Shown: piece after piece, positions 1 to 9,125 of the stretch
Position numbering within the stretch: position 1 is the stretch's first letter
Layout: every line of letters begins with the position of its first letter
DNA from: Paenibacillus radicis (ex Xue et al. 2023)
GTDB lineage: Bacteria; Bacillota; Bacilli; Paenibacillales; NBRC-103111
Direction: 5' to 3'
DNA: 64,000 bases
Assembly: GCF_024722015.1 (NCBI RefSeq)
Contig: NZ_JANQBD010000001.1
Coordinates: 434,001-498,000, forward strand
Program-made: the position numbers and the translations under genes
Notes under the pieces: model-generated
Told to the model about the DNA's origin: nothing
The model's input: the letters and a program-made list of their open reading frames with translations, nothing else
Database searches by the model: none

Positions 1-457
1 CGATGATCCCTAAAGTTGCTCCAAAGATATCCTGCCCCGTTAACTGCATCGGTGACCACGTTTTCCATTGACCGTCTCTTAAATAATTGGAGGCTTCAAT
101 TAATCTTCGGGAGGTGGCGAGCAGCAAGGCAAAGGTTAAATCTGCCGTCGTTTCTGTCAACACCCCTGGTGTATTAGTAACTGCAATGCTCCGCTTTGTT
201 GCAGCCTCCACATCAATATTGTTATAGCCCACAGCCATATTACTGATGACCTTCAGATTAGGCGCCGCCTCAAGCAGCTGTTCATCAATCCGCTCCGTTA
301 AGAGGCATAGCAACCCATCGGCATTTTTAAGCTGCTCCTGAAGCACTTCCCTCGGTACGGGCGTATCCTCTTTATCCCAAATAGTTACCTCACACTGCTG
401 CTTGATTATTGCCAAAGCGGCTTCGGGAAGCTTGCGGGTTATGTAAACCTTATTCAA
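1..457 (-). CDS. D-isomer-specific 2-hydroxyacid dehydrogenase, C-terminus cut by window edge
   Basis: About 152 N-terminal residues are visible. The protein opens MNKVYITRKLPEAAL and carries the family's conserved stretches NMAVGYNNID and NTPGVLTETTADLTFALLLA. It runs off the window just where the Rossmann NAD-binding glycine motif should begin (GATLGII). This fits glyoxylate/hydroxypyruvate reductase-type enzymes, which reduce a 2-keto acid with NAD(P)H in the cytoplasm. The start is TTG at 457, preceded by AAGGGATGAAGG; the nearby ATG at 466 is in another frame and stops after five codons. It is the last visible gene of a sugar-acid operon but is separated from it by a terminator and has its own promoter region with a cre site. 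The exact substrate cannot be read from the sequence. Confidence 0.85.
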   Translation of the reverse strand, partial: MNKVYITRKLPEAALAIIKQQCEVTIWDKEDTPVPREVLQEQLKNADGLLCLLTERIDEQLLEAAPNLKVISNMAVGYNNIDVEAATKRSIAVTNTPGVLTETTADLTFALLLATSRRLIEASNYLRDGQWKTWSPMQLTGQDIFGATLGII

Positions 458-482
458 TTACCTTCATCCCTTCCATTAGAAA

Positions 483-514
483 ATTATAAATTGTTTCGAT
501 TGGAATCGTTTACA
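483..514 (-). promoter_or_regulatory. cre site and -10 box before the 2-hydroxyacid dehydrogenase
   Basis: Positions 500-514 read TTGGAATCGTTTACA, which matches every position of the degenerate CcpA cre consensus WTGNAANCGNWNNCW. A perfect TATAAT lies on the minus strand at 483-488, so the cre overlaps where the -35 box would sit (about 506-511, weak AAACGA). CcpA binding here would repress the dehydrogenase when preferred sugars are present. CcpA control is inferred from the site alone. Confidence 0.65.
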
Positions 515-569
515 CTCAATGTATGTACTTTGCCTAAGCTTGTCAAGAGTCCCTTAATAAAATTGCAGC

Positions 570-604
570 AAAAAACCGGACTCCCCTAATTCAGGAAATC
601 CGGT
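570..604 (-). terminator. Rho-independent terminator after the enolase-superfamily gene
   Basis: On the minus strand ACCGGA and TCCGGT form a stem with an 18-nt interior that can pair further (TTTCCT with AGGGGA), followed directly by a run of six T. It lies 29 nt beyond the stop codon at 633 and separates that gene from the dehydrogenase. Confidence 0.75.
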
Positions 605-632
605 CTGGTTTTGTTGCTCGCTCAAGTAGAGT

Positions 633-1844
<1,212 letters not shown>

Positions 1845-1855
1845 TCAAATAAAAC

Positions 1856-2752
1856 CTAATACAATCCCCAGTCCTTCAACAAGTTAGTTACTTGCTTCAC
1901 TTCATTCTCGTTCAAGAGGCTAATTGGCGGTCTGACGGCTTTGGAAGGCAATAATCCGAGCTGAAACATCGCTTCCTTCACGACAGTTACATTGTTACCT
2001 GTATTATATTTGGCTCTCAGATCTTCAAACGGTGCAACTTCCTCCCAGATCGACATCGCCTCTGCATAATTGCCTTCCCGCAAAGCATCCAGCATTTTGA
2101 ACGGACGAATGGTTTCTACATTGACCAATCCAGATGTGAATCCGACAGCTCCTGCTGCGAAAAAGTAAGGCGCCCACATTTCTGCTGTGCCGCAAATCCA
2201 TACGAGATCTTCCTTAACTCCCTGTACAGCTTTGGTGAAGGAAGGCAGATGGTTTACTGCATATTTCACGCCGATAACATTAGGCAGCTTGGCCGTTTCC
2301 TGAAGCACTTCAAGTGAAATTTGCTCACTGCGCACATAGAGAATAATCGGCAGCTTCGTGGAAGCAGCAATTTGTTTATAATATTGGATAAGCCCGTCAG
2401 CAAGCAGATAAGGATGAATCGGTTGGTGCACCATAAGTCCGTCTGCACCACATGCTTCCGCATTTTGTGCTAAGTCGCAGGCTGTTTTCACATCATAGCC
2501 GACACCTGCAATTACCAGGCTCCGTTTAGCTACAAGGCTCGTAACTACACGGGTAACCTCCTTCGCCTCATCTATGGTAAGTGCATAAAACTCGCCTGTG
2601 TTGCCGCAAGGGTATATAGCTTCAAGCCCTCTGTTCAGCAAAAAATTAATGTTATCATTCAGCGCAGGCCAATCAATTTCCAAGCTGGAGTCAAAAGGGG
2701 TTACGTTGATTGCGTTGATCCCCTTAATTTTTTCAATAACGTTGCTGTACAA
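1856..2752 (-). CDS. DHDPS/N-acetylneuraminate lyase family protein, 5-dehydro-4-deoxyglucarate dehydratase-like
   Basis: A 298-residue class I aldolase-fold enzyme. The GNTGE substrate-carboxylate loop is at 50-54, the proton-relay tyrosine at about 139 (ILYV) and the Schiff-base lysine at 163 in GVKYAVN. The GNTGEFYAL version of the loop is typical of keto-deoxy sugar-acid dehydratases (KDGDH, 2-keto-3-deoxy-pentonate dehydratase). The neighbouring aldehyde dehydrogenase completes such a route: dehydratase/decarboxylase, then alpha-ketoglutarate semialdehyde, then 2-oxoglutarate. It lies 66 nt downstream of that gene. The Bacillus ycbC/ycbD pair is the obvious parallel. A keto-acid aldolase cannot be excluded from sequence alone. 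Confidence 0.85.
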   Translation of the reverse strand: MYSNVIEKIKGINAINVTPFDSSLEIDWPALNDNINFLLNRGLEAIYPCGNTGEFYALTIDEAKEVTRVVTSLVAKRSLVIAGVGYDVKTACDLAQNAEACGADGLMVHQPIHPYLLADGLIQYYKQIAASTKLPIILYVRSEQISLEVLQETAKLPNVIGVKYAVNHLPSFTKAVQGVKEDLVWICGTAEMWAPYFFAAGAVGFTSGLVNVETIRPFKMLDALREGNYAEAMSIWEEVAPFEDLRAKYNTGNNVTVVKEAMFQLGLLPSKAVRPPISLLNENEVKQVTNLLKDWGLY

Positions 2753-2818
2753 TATGTTCGCCGCCTCTCGGGGTATTATAATAGATGAATCCTAAATCTC
2801 TCAGTCCGTGATGTTATG

Positions 2819-4276
2819 CTACTGCTTTACAAATACGGTTTTGATCGATGTAAAAAACTCAATCGCCGCCTGTCCCTGCTCACGAGAGTGGGAGCTGGAT
2901 TGCTTCATACCGCCGAATGGAGCTTGCAGCTCAACCCCTGCGCTTTCCGCATTGACTCTCACGAGCCCCGCTTCCATATCATTAACGAATGCGAGCATGT
3001 TTCCAATATTTTTTGTGAAGATAGATGCGCTTAAGCCGAACTCACTATCGTTCGCTGTCTGTAAGGCTTCTTCAAAAGTATCGACCTTGATCAGAGCCAG
3101 CACCGGACCGAAAATCTCCTCTTTGGCAATGGTCATATCCGGCTTCACATTATCGAACACAGCAGGCTCTACATAGAAACCCTCTCCTGTGCCGTCAGGC
3201 ACTTTTCCCCCGAACAGAAGTGTAGCTCCTTCACTAATTCCCTTCTCCACATAGGAAAGCACCGTTTGCTGCTGGCTTTCGCTGGCGCATGGTCCCAACC
3301 ATGTTTGCGGGTCCATGCCATCTCCAACCTTTAATTGCTTAACTCGCTCTACCAGCTTCTGTTTGAATGTTTCGTAAACGGCGCTTTGTACAATCACTCG
3401 GCTTGTTGCCGTACATTTCTGTCCTGTGGAACGCAAGCCGCCGCTTATCGTAGCTTCAACGGCCAAGTCGAGATCGGCGTCTGCTGCTACGATGACTGGA
3501 TTTTTGCCGCCCATTTCCAACTGATACTTGGCCCCACGAGCAATGGCGCCCATGGCGATGCGCTTGCCTGTCGCATTGGAACCAGTGAATGTAATTCCGT
3601 TGATGCTCTTATGCTCAATGATGCCTTGGCCGATTTCACTGCCACTGCCTACAACCATGTTGATTACACCTGCTGGCAAATTCGCCTCATGGAAGCATTC
3701 CATGAGTTTAGCTGCTGTTACCGCTGTCTCGCTGGCCGGCTTAAGAATAACTGTGTTTCCATATATTAGCGCCGGTGCGATTTTCCAAATGGGAATGGCA
3801 ACTGGGAAATTCCAAGGTGTAATGACGCCGACAACCCCTAACGGTACACGTGTCGTAAACATCAAGGCTTCGCTGTCGGTTGATGGGATAACATCCCCGA
3901 CTTTGCGCATCCCCTCGCCTGCATAATACCTGAGAATGGCAATACCACGAGCCGTTTCACCCTTCGCTTCCGGGAACGTCTTGCCCATCTCGCGGGTCAT
4001 CGTCTCGGCAACCTCATCCAGACGCTTTTCCAATGCATTAGCGATTTTGTACAAATATTCGCCTCTGGCTGCGCCGGACAGCTTGCGCCATGCTGTCGAA
4101 GCTTGCTTCGCAGCGGCAGCTGCATGATCCAGATCAACTCTAGAGGAACGTTGAATATAGCCTACGACCTCCGATTTGTTAGAAGGATTTATACTGGAAT
4201 CCACTTCTCCGGTTACGGAAGACGTCCATTCCCCATTGATATAGTTTAAAGTTGTTTCTCCTGCCTGAAAGGCCAT
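2819..4276 (-). CDS. NAD(P)-dependent aldehyde dehydrogenase, alpha-ketoglutarate semialdehyde dehydrogenase-like
   Basis: Full-length ALDH-superfamily enzyme of 485 residues, counted from the ATG at 4276. That start has AAAGGA about 10 nt upstream and is preferred over an ATG four codons earlier that sits on top of the ribosome site. Motifs include [12 protein letters not shown] (cofactor domain), FTGSNATGK, the general base glutamate in LEMGGKNP (about 254) and the catalytic cysteine in [11 protein letters not shown] (about 288). It oxidises an aldehyde to an acid. With the DHDPS-family neighbour and a GntR regulator the likely substrate is 2,5-dioxovalerate. It is the first structural gene behind a GntR-type operator. 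Confidence 0.88.
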   Translation of the reverse strand: MAFQAGETTLNYINGEWTSSVTGEVDSSINPSNKSEVVGYIQRSSRVDLDHAAAAAKQASTAWRKLSGAARGEYLYKIANALEKRLDEVAETMTREMGKTFPEAKGETARGIAILRYYAGEGMRKVGDVIPSTDSEALMFTTRVPLGVVGVITPWNFPVAIPIWKIAPALIYGNTVILKPASETAVTAAKLMECFHEANLPAGVINMVVGSGSEIGQGIIEHKSINGITFTGSNATGKRIAMGAIARGAKYQLEMGGKNPVIVAADADLDLAVEATISGGLRSTGQKCTATSRVIVQSAVYETFKQKLVERVKQLKVGDGMDPQTWLGPCASESQQQTVLSYVEKGISEGATLLFGGKVPDGTGEGFYVEPAVFDNVKPDMTIAKEEIFGPVLALIKVDTFEEALQTANDSEFGLSASIFTKNIGNMLAFVNDMEAGLVRVNAESAGVELQAPFGGMKQSSSHSREQGQAAIEFFTSIKTVFVKQ

Positions 4277-4317
4277 TACTAGACACATCCTTTTCCTGAC
4301 TAAAGTTTAAGAAATAT

Positions 4318-4339
4318 AATATCTGATATATCAGATATT
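4318..4339. promoter_or_regulatory. Perfect 22-bp palindrome, probable GntR operator at the catabolic promoter
   Basis: A perfect inverted repeat with half-site AATATCTGATA, immediately upstream of the aldehyde dehydrogenase. A minus-strand TTGACG lies about 17 nt upstream of CAATAT, so the palindrome covers the -10 region and would block RNA polymerase when bound. Fifteen of its bases recur at the gntR promoter (5193-5207). GntR binding is inferred from position and sharing. Confidence 0.7.
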
Positions 4340-4474
4340 GCCATAAGAAACCTTTGCCGTCAATACACAGTTTCGCTTCCAATTACTGTGTTGCTTGAAT
4401 TACCTAATATGGCTGAATCAAGCATAAATATAGGCAAGGGTAAAATTTTCAAATATAAGTTAACATACTTTTAT

Positions 4475-5134
4475 TTATTGCTTCTCCATTACAAAAGAAG
4501 CCGTTCTGCGAATATGATTGCGCATAGCTTCCTCCGCACCATCCGGGTCCCGCTGCATAATTTTTTCAAATACCAAATAATGCTCCTTGTAAGCCCGTTC
4601 CAGCTCTTGTGAATCAGACAATGCCTGCTTGCGAACAGCCCGGTCAAAGGCTCTAACCGCGTTGATTTGCTGAACAATATAGTCGTTCTGGGCGATATCC
4701 AATATCTTATTGTGGTAAGCCTCATTCAATTCATACAAAAGAGCCCCATTATCCTCCTGGGTAGCCTTCTTTATCTTCTCCATATGCTCTTCCAGCTCTG
4801 TAATTTCCTGATCGGAAATTTTAATAGCAGCAAGCCTCGCAGCTACCCCTTCCAGCGCAGATCTTGCCCAACTGATTTCCTCAATAGAGCTCATAATTTT
4901 ATTCGACACAAATGTCCCGATTCTAGGTTTAGTTATAACAAGGCCTTCCTGATCCAGACGGCGTAAAGCCTCTTTTACAGGCGTAGTGCTGACACTGAAG
5001 CTTTGAGCGATATCCCGCTCCTTCAAATGCGAGCCCTGGGCAATAGTGCCGGATAAAATGGCTTCTTTTAAAGTTTCATAAACCATATCCCGGATTGATA
5101 GTGCTTTGGAGCTTATATCTACACGGTATTGCAT
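4475..5134 (-). CDS. GntR family transcriptional regulator, FadR subfamily (FCD domain)
   Basis: A 219-residue repressor-type protein. Its N-terminal winged helix-turn-helix runs about 12-75 (LKEAILSGTIAQGSHLKERDIAQ, SVSTTPVKEALRRLDQEGLV) and its all-helical FCD ligand domain about 85-210 (ARSALEGVAARLAA, ELNEAYHNKIL). The start is the ATG at 5134 with GAGGAGA seven bases upstream; a longer open frame back to 5308 has no ribosome site. It heads the sugar-acid operon and very probably controls it and itself through the TGATATATCA motif at 4318-4339 and 5193-5207. The effector would be a sugar-acid intermediate. Comparable to the regulator of the Bacillus glucarate cluster, though orthology is not shown. 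Confidence 0.88.
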   Translation of the reverse strand: MQYRVDISSKALSIRDMVYETLKEAILSGTIAQGSHLKERDIAQSFSVSTTPVKEALRRLDQEGLVITKPRIGTFVSNKIMSSIEEISWARSALEGVAARLAAIKISDQEITELEEHMEKIKKATQEDNGALLYELNEAYHNKILDIAQNDYIVQQINAVRAFDRAVRKQALSDSQELERAYKEHYLVFEKIMQRDPDGAEEAMRNHIRRTASFVMEKQ

Positions 5135-5192
5135 TGAATTTCTCTCCTCAAAAAGTATATTACTACCGCATATCACTAGTAAAAGCCAGTCG

Positions 5193-5245
5193 TGATATAT
5201 CAGATATCTTATGCCGATCATATCAACCCGATTATTATATGTCAA
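5193..5245 (-). promoter_or_regulatory. SigA-type promoter of gntR with downstream operator
   Basis: On the minus strand TTGACA (5240-5245), a 17-bp spacer and TATGAT (5217-5222) give a near-consensus promoter. The motif TGATATATCAGATAT (5193-5207), shared with the palindrome at 4318-4339, begins about 10 bp beyond the -10 box, over the start of transcription. This indicates autorepression. Confidence 0.75.
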
Positions 5246-5270
5246 TCCATGAATCAATAGACGGACATAA

Positions 5271-5297
5271 TAAAAGCGACCCTCAACCGAGAGCCGC
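5271..5297 (-). terminator. Terminator after the stalk-domain secreted protein gene
   Basis: On the minus strand GCGGCTCTC, loop GGTT and GAGGGTCGC form a nine-pair stem (two G-T pairs) followed by TTTTATT. It begins 15 nt after the stop at 5312 and insulates the gntR promoter from upstream transcription. Confidence 0.75.
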
Positions 5298-5311
5298 ATT
5301 ACGAACAAACT

Positions 5312-6061
5312 CTATTCAATTCCTGCAAGCGTCACATTGTAGAAAGCTCCATCCGTTTCTATACTATTCGCGTTAGCGTTTTTATTGTAAGTTTGAATTT
5401 CCAGAATCTCAACCCCGCGAACGTCCACACTCACCTGAACCGGGTCATTCCCTGCAACGGTTTTAAACGATTTAATAAGCGTTTTGTTTCCTTTCTTGTC
5501 CACATTGTAGAAGCTAATTCCGCCTGCATTAGTATTTCCAAGATTGGTATAAGGAACTACAAGCTGGCCGTTTATTTGACTATAATTGGAATGAAGCATA
5601 TAAGTGAAGCTCTCATAGCTGCTAAAGCGATTGAACGGTGTAATTTTTTTGTCAAGTATATTAAAAGCTGCACGCTCTTCTTTAAAAACATAACTATCCT
5701 TATCGTTGTAGGTCTTCACTTCTTTAATATCCGTTTGAGCCGCTACAGGCGCTTGTCCCACATAGATCGATGAAGTGTCGCCATCCCATTTCACTTCCTT
5801 CTGATTATTCGTTAGGGCATTCGACAATGCTCGCAGAGGAAGATAGGTCGTGCCATCATAAATAAACGGTTCAACGATTTTGCCATCACTATCGGTAGGT
5901 TTAATTAATTTACCATCAACAAATAGCTTGAGTCCGCCTTGCACTACATTAATATTCGTAAGCTTTCCATCTGCAAAAGCAGTACCTACCGATGCCAGCA
6001 GGGCAAATATGCAAGCCCCCATTACAAATCCTTTAAGCTTATCCCGATTTAATTTCAACAT
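5312..6061 (-). CDS. Secreted protein with copper-amine-oxidase-like stalk domain
   Basis: A 249-residue exported protein. It has an N-terminal signal peptide (about 1-31, cut near TAFA-DG) and then a stalk domain of the copper amine oxidase N-terminal type (about 40-105: KLFVDGKLI, YDGTTYLPLRALSNAL). A C-terminal beta-sandwich (about 115-249) has the NPCBM-like pattern VSVDVRGVEILEIQT. Such proteins are common cell-envelope proteins in Paenibacillus and have no oxidase activity; the stalk probably binds wall polymer or ligand. AAAAGGAG precedes the ATG. It follows the LRR lipoprotein gene by 90 nt with no visible terminator, so the two may be cotranscribed. Confidence 0.8.
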   Translation of the reverse strand: MLKLNRDKLKGFVMGACIFALLASVGTAFADGKLTNINVVQGGLKLFVDGKLIKPTDSDGKIVEPFIYDGTTYLPLRALSNALTNNQKEVKWDGDTSSIYVGQAPVAAQTDIKEVKTYNDKDSYVFKEERAAFNILDKKITPFNRFSSYESFTYMLHSNYSQINGQLVVPYTNLGNTNAGGISFYNVDKKGNKTLIKSFKTVAGNDPVQVSVDVRGVEILEIQTYNKNANANSIETDGAFYNVTLAGIE

Positions 6062-6151
6062 ATAGCATAACTCCTTTTAAAATAATTTTGTGATAATCGA
6101 ATAACAACCTATCGTCTGCAAAACCGGTCTTCATTTTCAATAATGATTAAT

Positions 6152-7375
6152 TCACATCGGCGATACGGAAGCTAATTCATATTTTTTGGCTTTCAGATAG
6201 CTTAATCCTCCGCCCTCCGACTTAAATTTGATAACCTGATTGGGGCTAATCTTCCCAGCTACCTTGGAGTAGGCTTTTCCCACCTGCTTATTATTTTCAT
6301 CATAGAGGTTAAGCGTTATTTCCACATAGTTCCAATCTTTTTTCGTATAATTTTTAATCTCGCCATAAATTTCATCCACGTAATTGTTAAAGTATTTGGC
6401 ATCCAGACTCACCATCACCGGATTGAACACTGACTCCCACTTATTGGGTGTGGTTTTGGATGAAGTCTCCTTTTTATCTGATAACGGTGGTGCTGCTGGA
6501 GAAGCTGGCGCTGGTGCCGGATTTTGGCTGGATGAAACAATGGTACAGTTCGGCAATGCTTTCTTAAGAGCTTCTAAGTCCGATGAACGAATCTTGTTAT
6601 CTGTTAGCTCAAGTTTGGTTAAATTCGTCAAGCTCTGCAAAGCACTGACATCATTAATTTTGTTACTTGATAACCTGAGTATTTTTAGCTGAGTTAAGCC
6701 TTTCAACGTACTAATATCGCTTATTTCATTATTATATAAATCAAGCGAAGTTAAATTAGTTAAGCCTCTTAAAGCGTTGATATCGTTTATTTTATTCCCC
6801 GATAGGTTAAGCTCCGTTAACTGGGTTAATCCCTGCAGGGCAGAGATATTGCTTATTTCGTTCCAAAATAATGAAAGCTTCTTCAAATTTATTAATTCTT
6901 TTAACGGAGTTAAATCCTTGATGCTGCTATTGATCTCAAGTACCGACAAACGGCTTAACTTGGCTAAAGGGGTTAGATCGCTAAATTCATTCCTGTTCTT
7001 GGCATCCATTAAGGCAAATCGGGTTAAATAAAGCTCCTCTAAATTAGTTAATTCTCTTAGCGGATTAATATCTTTTAATGGATTATCGTTTAAAACAATT
7101 TTTTTCAAATTAGTTAAATTTTCTAGCCCTGTTAATTCTACAATATTTTTCTGAGATGCCCTCAATTCTGTGAGTGTTTCCACGTCCTTCTTACGTACTT
7201 CTCCTGTTGGGCGTTTAAGCTCTTCTCTAATTATGGTATCCAGAGCTTGATCCTTGAAAATCACAGTTTGGTCTGCCTGCATACTCCTGTTCTCAACTTG
7301 TTTGGGAGCGCCTGCAGAACATCCCGAAGCTGATACTATTACACTGCTTAATAGTATGATTATGGCCTTTTTCAA
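6152..7375 (-). CDS. Leucine-rich-repeat lipoprotein with C-terminal FxLYD-type domain
   Basis: A 407-residue lipoprotein. The signal peptide ends in the lipobox ASGC (Cys19). About nine 22-residue leucine-rich repeats of the internalin/SDS22 type follow (about 70-275, pattern LTNLTSLDLYNNEISDIS). Then comes a proline/alanine linker (APAPASPAAPP) and a C-terminal beta-domain whose VEITLNLYDENNKQVG matches the FxLYD pattern. It is held at the outer face of the membrane and probably binds protein or glycan partners; no enzyme motif is seen. Transcribed away from the XRE regulator across a 208-bp gap. Confidence 0.83.
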   Translation of the reverse strand: MKKAIIILLSSVIVSASGCSAGAPKQVENRSMQADQTVIFKDQALDTIIREELKRPTGEVRKKDVETLTELRASQKNIVELTGLENLTNLKKIVLNDNPLKDINPLRELTNLEELYLTRFALMDAKNRNEFSDLTPLAKLSRLSVLEINSSIKDLTPLKELINLKKLSLFWNEISNISALQGLTQLTELNLSGNKINDINALRGLTNLTSLDLYNNEISDISTLKGLTQLKILRLSSNKINDVSALQSLTNLTKLELTDNKIRSSDLEALKKALPNCTIVSSSQNPAPAPASPAAPPLSDKKETSSKTTPNKWESVFNPVMVSLDAKYFNNYVDEIYGEIKNYTKKDWNYVEITLNLYDENNKQVGKAYSKVAGKISPNQVIKFKSEGGGLSYLKAKKYELASVSPM

Positions 7376-7583
7376 CCGAATCCCCCTTAACCTATGAACA
7401 TTATGACTAATTCATTAGTCTGTTTCAGGTCGTTTACTTTTGATATTCATAATAAGCAAAGACTTACCAAATGTCTGTCGACTTTACGTCACATTCGCAC
7501 TAAAATGACATATTCCACAACTTTAGACCTACCCTTTCGACAATAAATCGTTTAAACTGTATATGTTTGGAGGAGATGCACAG

Positions 7584-8330
7584 GTGTGGGACATAAGGTC
7601 AGAATTTGGTACGAGGGTCAAAGAGCTGAGATCGCGAAGCGGCATGTCGCAGGAGCTGCTAGCTCATCGGTCAGAGTTGGATCGCACATACATAAGTGGG
7701 GTAGAACAAGGGCAACGAAATGTAAGTTTGGTCAATATCCAGCGAATTGCTGAAGCTTTGAATGTTTCGATAGAATATTTATTTTCAGGTGAACGCTTTT
7801 CAACAAGCCCTGCTTATCAAAAAAAGGACTTTGCACTGCCTTTTCTAGAGCGCTTCAAATATGAGATTGATTCCGAAAAAAAGATTTTGTCCTTTCAAGT
7901 GTATGGATTACTTACCGGAGAAAATGTGGATTACATGGCATCTACATTACTGGGGATTTGTTCAGCCTTTGGTCAAGGTCAATTAAACGTGTTTGTGGAT
8001 CATCGTGAAATGAAGACTGCGGATGGAGAGCCTGCTGTCTACTCTCTAGAAGTAGCAGAAAGAGCCGTAATATTTCAGCAAGGGTTAACTACCTACAGTA
8101 ATAAAGTTGTTCTCTTATGCAATTCAGAGTTCATGGTTCAACAGATGAATCATGTCACAACGGCTAGTGGTATAAACGATAAGTCCATCCATCTCTATGG
8201 CCAGGACCAGAACATGATCAGCAAAGCCTATCAATTGTTGGATATTAATGGAAATGAACTTATTAAGCCTATAAAAAAAGCATCTGATCGAAGCCATTTC
8301 GTGGAAGATACATTCGTGTCTAAATTGTAG
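7584..8330 (+). CDS. XRE-family helix-turn-helix regulator with unknown C-terminal domain
   Basis: A 248-residue protein. An XRE/Cro helix-turn-helix lies at about 5-65 (FGTRVKELRSRSGMSQELLA, RTYISGVEQGQRNVSL, IQRIAEALNVS). The C-terminal domain (about 85-225) carries the pattern KILSFQVYGLLTGENVDYM, reminiscent of SpoIIAA-like/STAS folds, but I cannot assign it. The start is GTG at 7584 because GGAGGAG lies eight bases before it; an in-frame ATG at 7563 precedes that ribosome site and has none of its own. Divergent from the LRR lipoprotein, so it may control it. No operator was recognised. Confidence 0.75.
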   Translation: MWDIRSEFGTRVKELRSRSGMSQELLAHRSELDRTYISGVEQGQRNVSLVNIQRIAEALNVSIEYLFSGERFSTSPAYQKKDFALPFLERFKYEIDSEKKILSFQVYGLLTGENVDYMASTLLGICSAFGQGQLNVFVDHREMKTADGEPAVYSLEVAERAVIFQQGLTTYSNKVVLLCNSEFMVQQMNHVTTASGINDKSIHLYGQDQNMISKAYQLLDINGNELIKPIKKASDRSHFVEDTFVSKL

Positions 8331-8562
8331 CTTTTCTTGCAATATCAGACTTCTTCAGCTCCGCTGAAAACTTATCAAGTCTGATATTATAGAATAAAGA
8401 GGCTGTCCCAAAAGGGTATCAGTGAATGAATCAGCCCCAAATTATGAACAAATACGCCTCCAAAACCACTATGTAAGCGGAAATGGAAGCGTCTTTTTTG
8501 TAGGGAAAATCCCCTCAGAGTGGGGGTTTGAAAATCCAAAAATGAGTTCGGCCGCTTTTTGG

Positions 8563-8849
8563 ATGTCGCTTAAGTGATGGGGCGAGAAGCGATGTTCAAA
8601 GGCTGCTTTCAATCTAGAGGAGACCAGGATTTGTCGGGCGGCTGCGGAAAGAAAAGAAATAGAGGGAACTCCTCACGCTAATCCAGCGTCGATATCACCT
8701 TAAATCAATCTAACTGGAAAAACTAACTCTAATAGAGGGACTATGGTGGATATCAGCCAAAATACGTAGAATTAGCATGAGAAATTCCAGCTATAAGACT
8801 TGGTACGCTATTTTCGGAGTAACTAACTTGACATTTTCCTGATAATAGC
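8563..8849 (+). repeat. Dispersed ~286-bp intergenic repeat, copy 1
   Basis: This copy aligns over its whole length with the reverse complement of 40988-41273. It shares blocks such as TCTAACTGGAAAAACT, GAATTAGCRTGAGAAATTCCAG and TTTCCTGATAAT, and an upstream block GCTTAAGT..ATGG.GCGAGAA. TAACTGGAA and TTCCAGYTA form a conserved inverted repeat. A diverged partial copy is at 24050-24232. No coding potential is apparent. Confidence 0.75.
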
Positions 8850-8981
8850 TTAGAGTGCGCAAGACTGCCATGCAATGCCGTAACCGAACCATGAACCATG
8901 AACCACGAACCCGATACCCGCGATTAGCACGCGTTGGAAAGCTACCTCATCTTATGCGTCACTGAATACACAAGAGTGTGT

Positions 8982-9023
8982 AAAAGAGCCTTCAACTATT
9001 AAAGTGGAATTGAGGGCTCTTTT
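8982..9023. terminator. Strong bidirectional hairpin
   Basis: AAAAGAGCCTTCAA and TTGAGGGCTCTTTT pair over 14 positions with a 14-nt loop and A/T-rich flanks on both sides. It probably ends transcription from the SLH operon on the minus strand, from the XRE side, or both. Confidence 0.65.
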
Positions 9024-9055
9024 GCAACCATATATTCAGGATAAAATGGTGGAGG

Positions 9056-9088
9056 GGTTGTCTCAAAATGTCTTTTGGGACAGCTCCT
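9056..9088 (-). terminator. Hairpin just after the cohesin/SLH gene
   Basis: On the minus strand GCTGTCCCAAAA and TTTTGAGACAAC form a 12-pair stem with a short loop, about 40 nt past the stop codon at 9126. It lacks a clear T run, so termination is plausible rather than certain. The same GCTGTCCCAAAA sequence recurs at 8402-8413. Confidence 0.45.
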
Positions 9089-9125
9089 TCTCGTTTTAAT
9101 AGATGGACCTGCAGCTTGTTATCGG

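Larger units (their letters stand above)
8331..9125. other. Gene-free stretch between XRE regulator and SLH protein
   Basis: No open frame here looks like a gene. The stretch holds one full copy of a dispersed repeat (8563-8849), two hairpins (8982-9023, 9056-9088) and a GGCTGTCCCAAAAG segment at 8400-8413. The inverted counterpart of that segment is part of the hairpin at 9056-9088. Confidence 0.6.

Noticed and set aside
4370..4384. Second cre-like site TTGGAAGCGAAACTG upstream of the aldehyde dehydrogenase
   Set aside because: Two mismatches at the 3' end of the consensus and too far upstream of the -35 to be convincing.
7563..7583. Upstream ATG as start of the XRE regulator
   Set aside because: It precedes the GGAGGAG ribosome site that correctly serves GTG 7584 and has none of its own.
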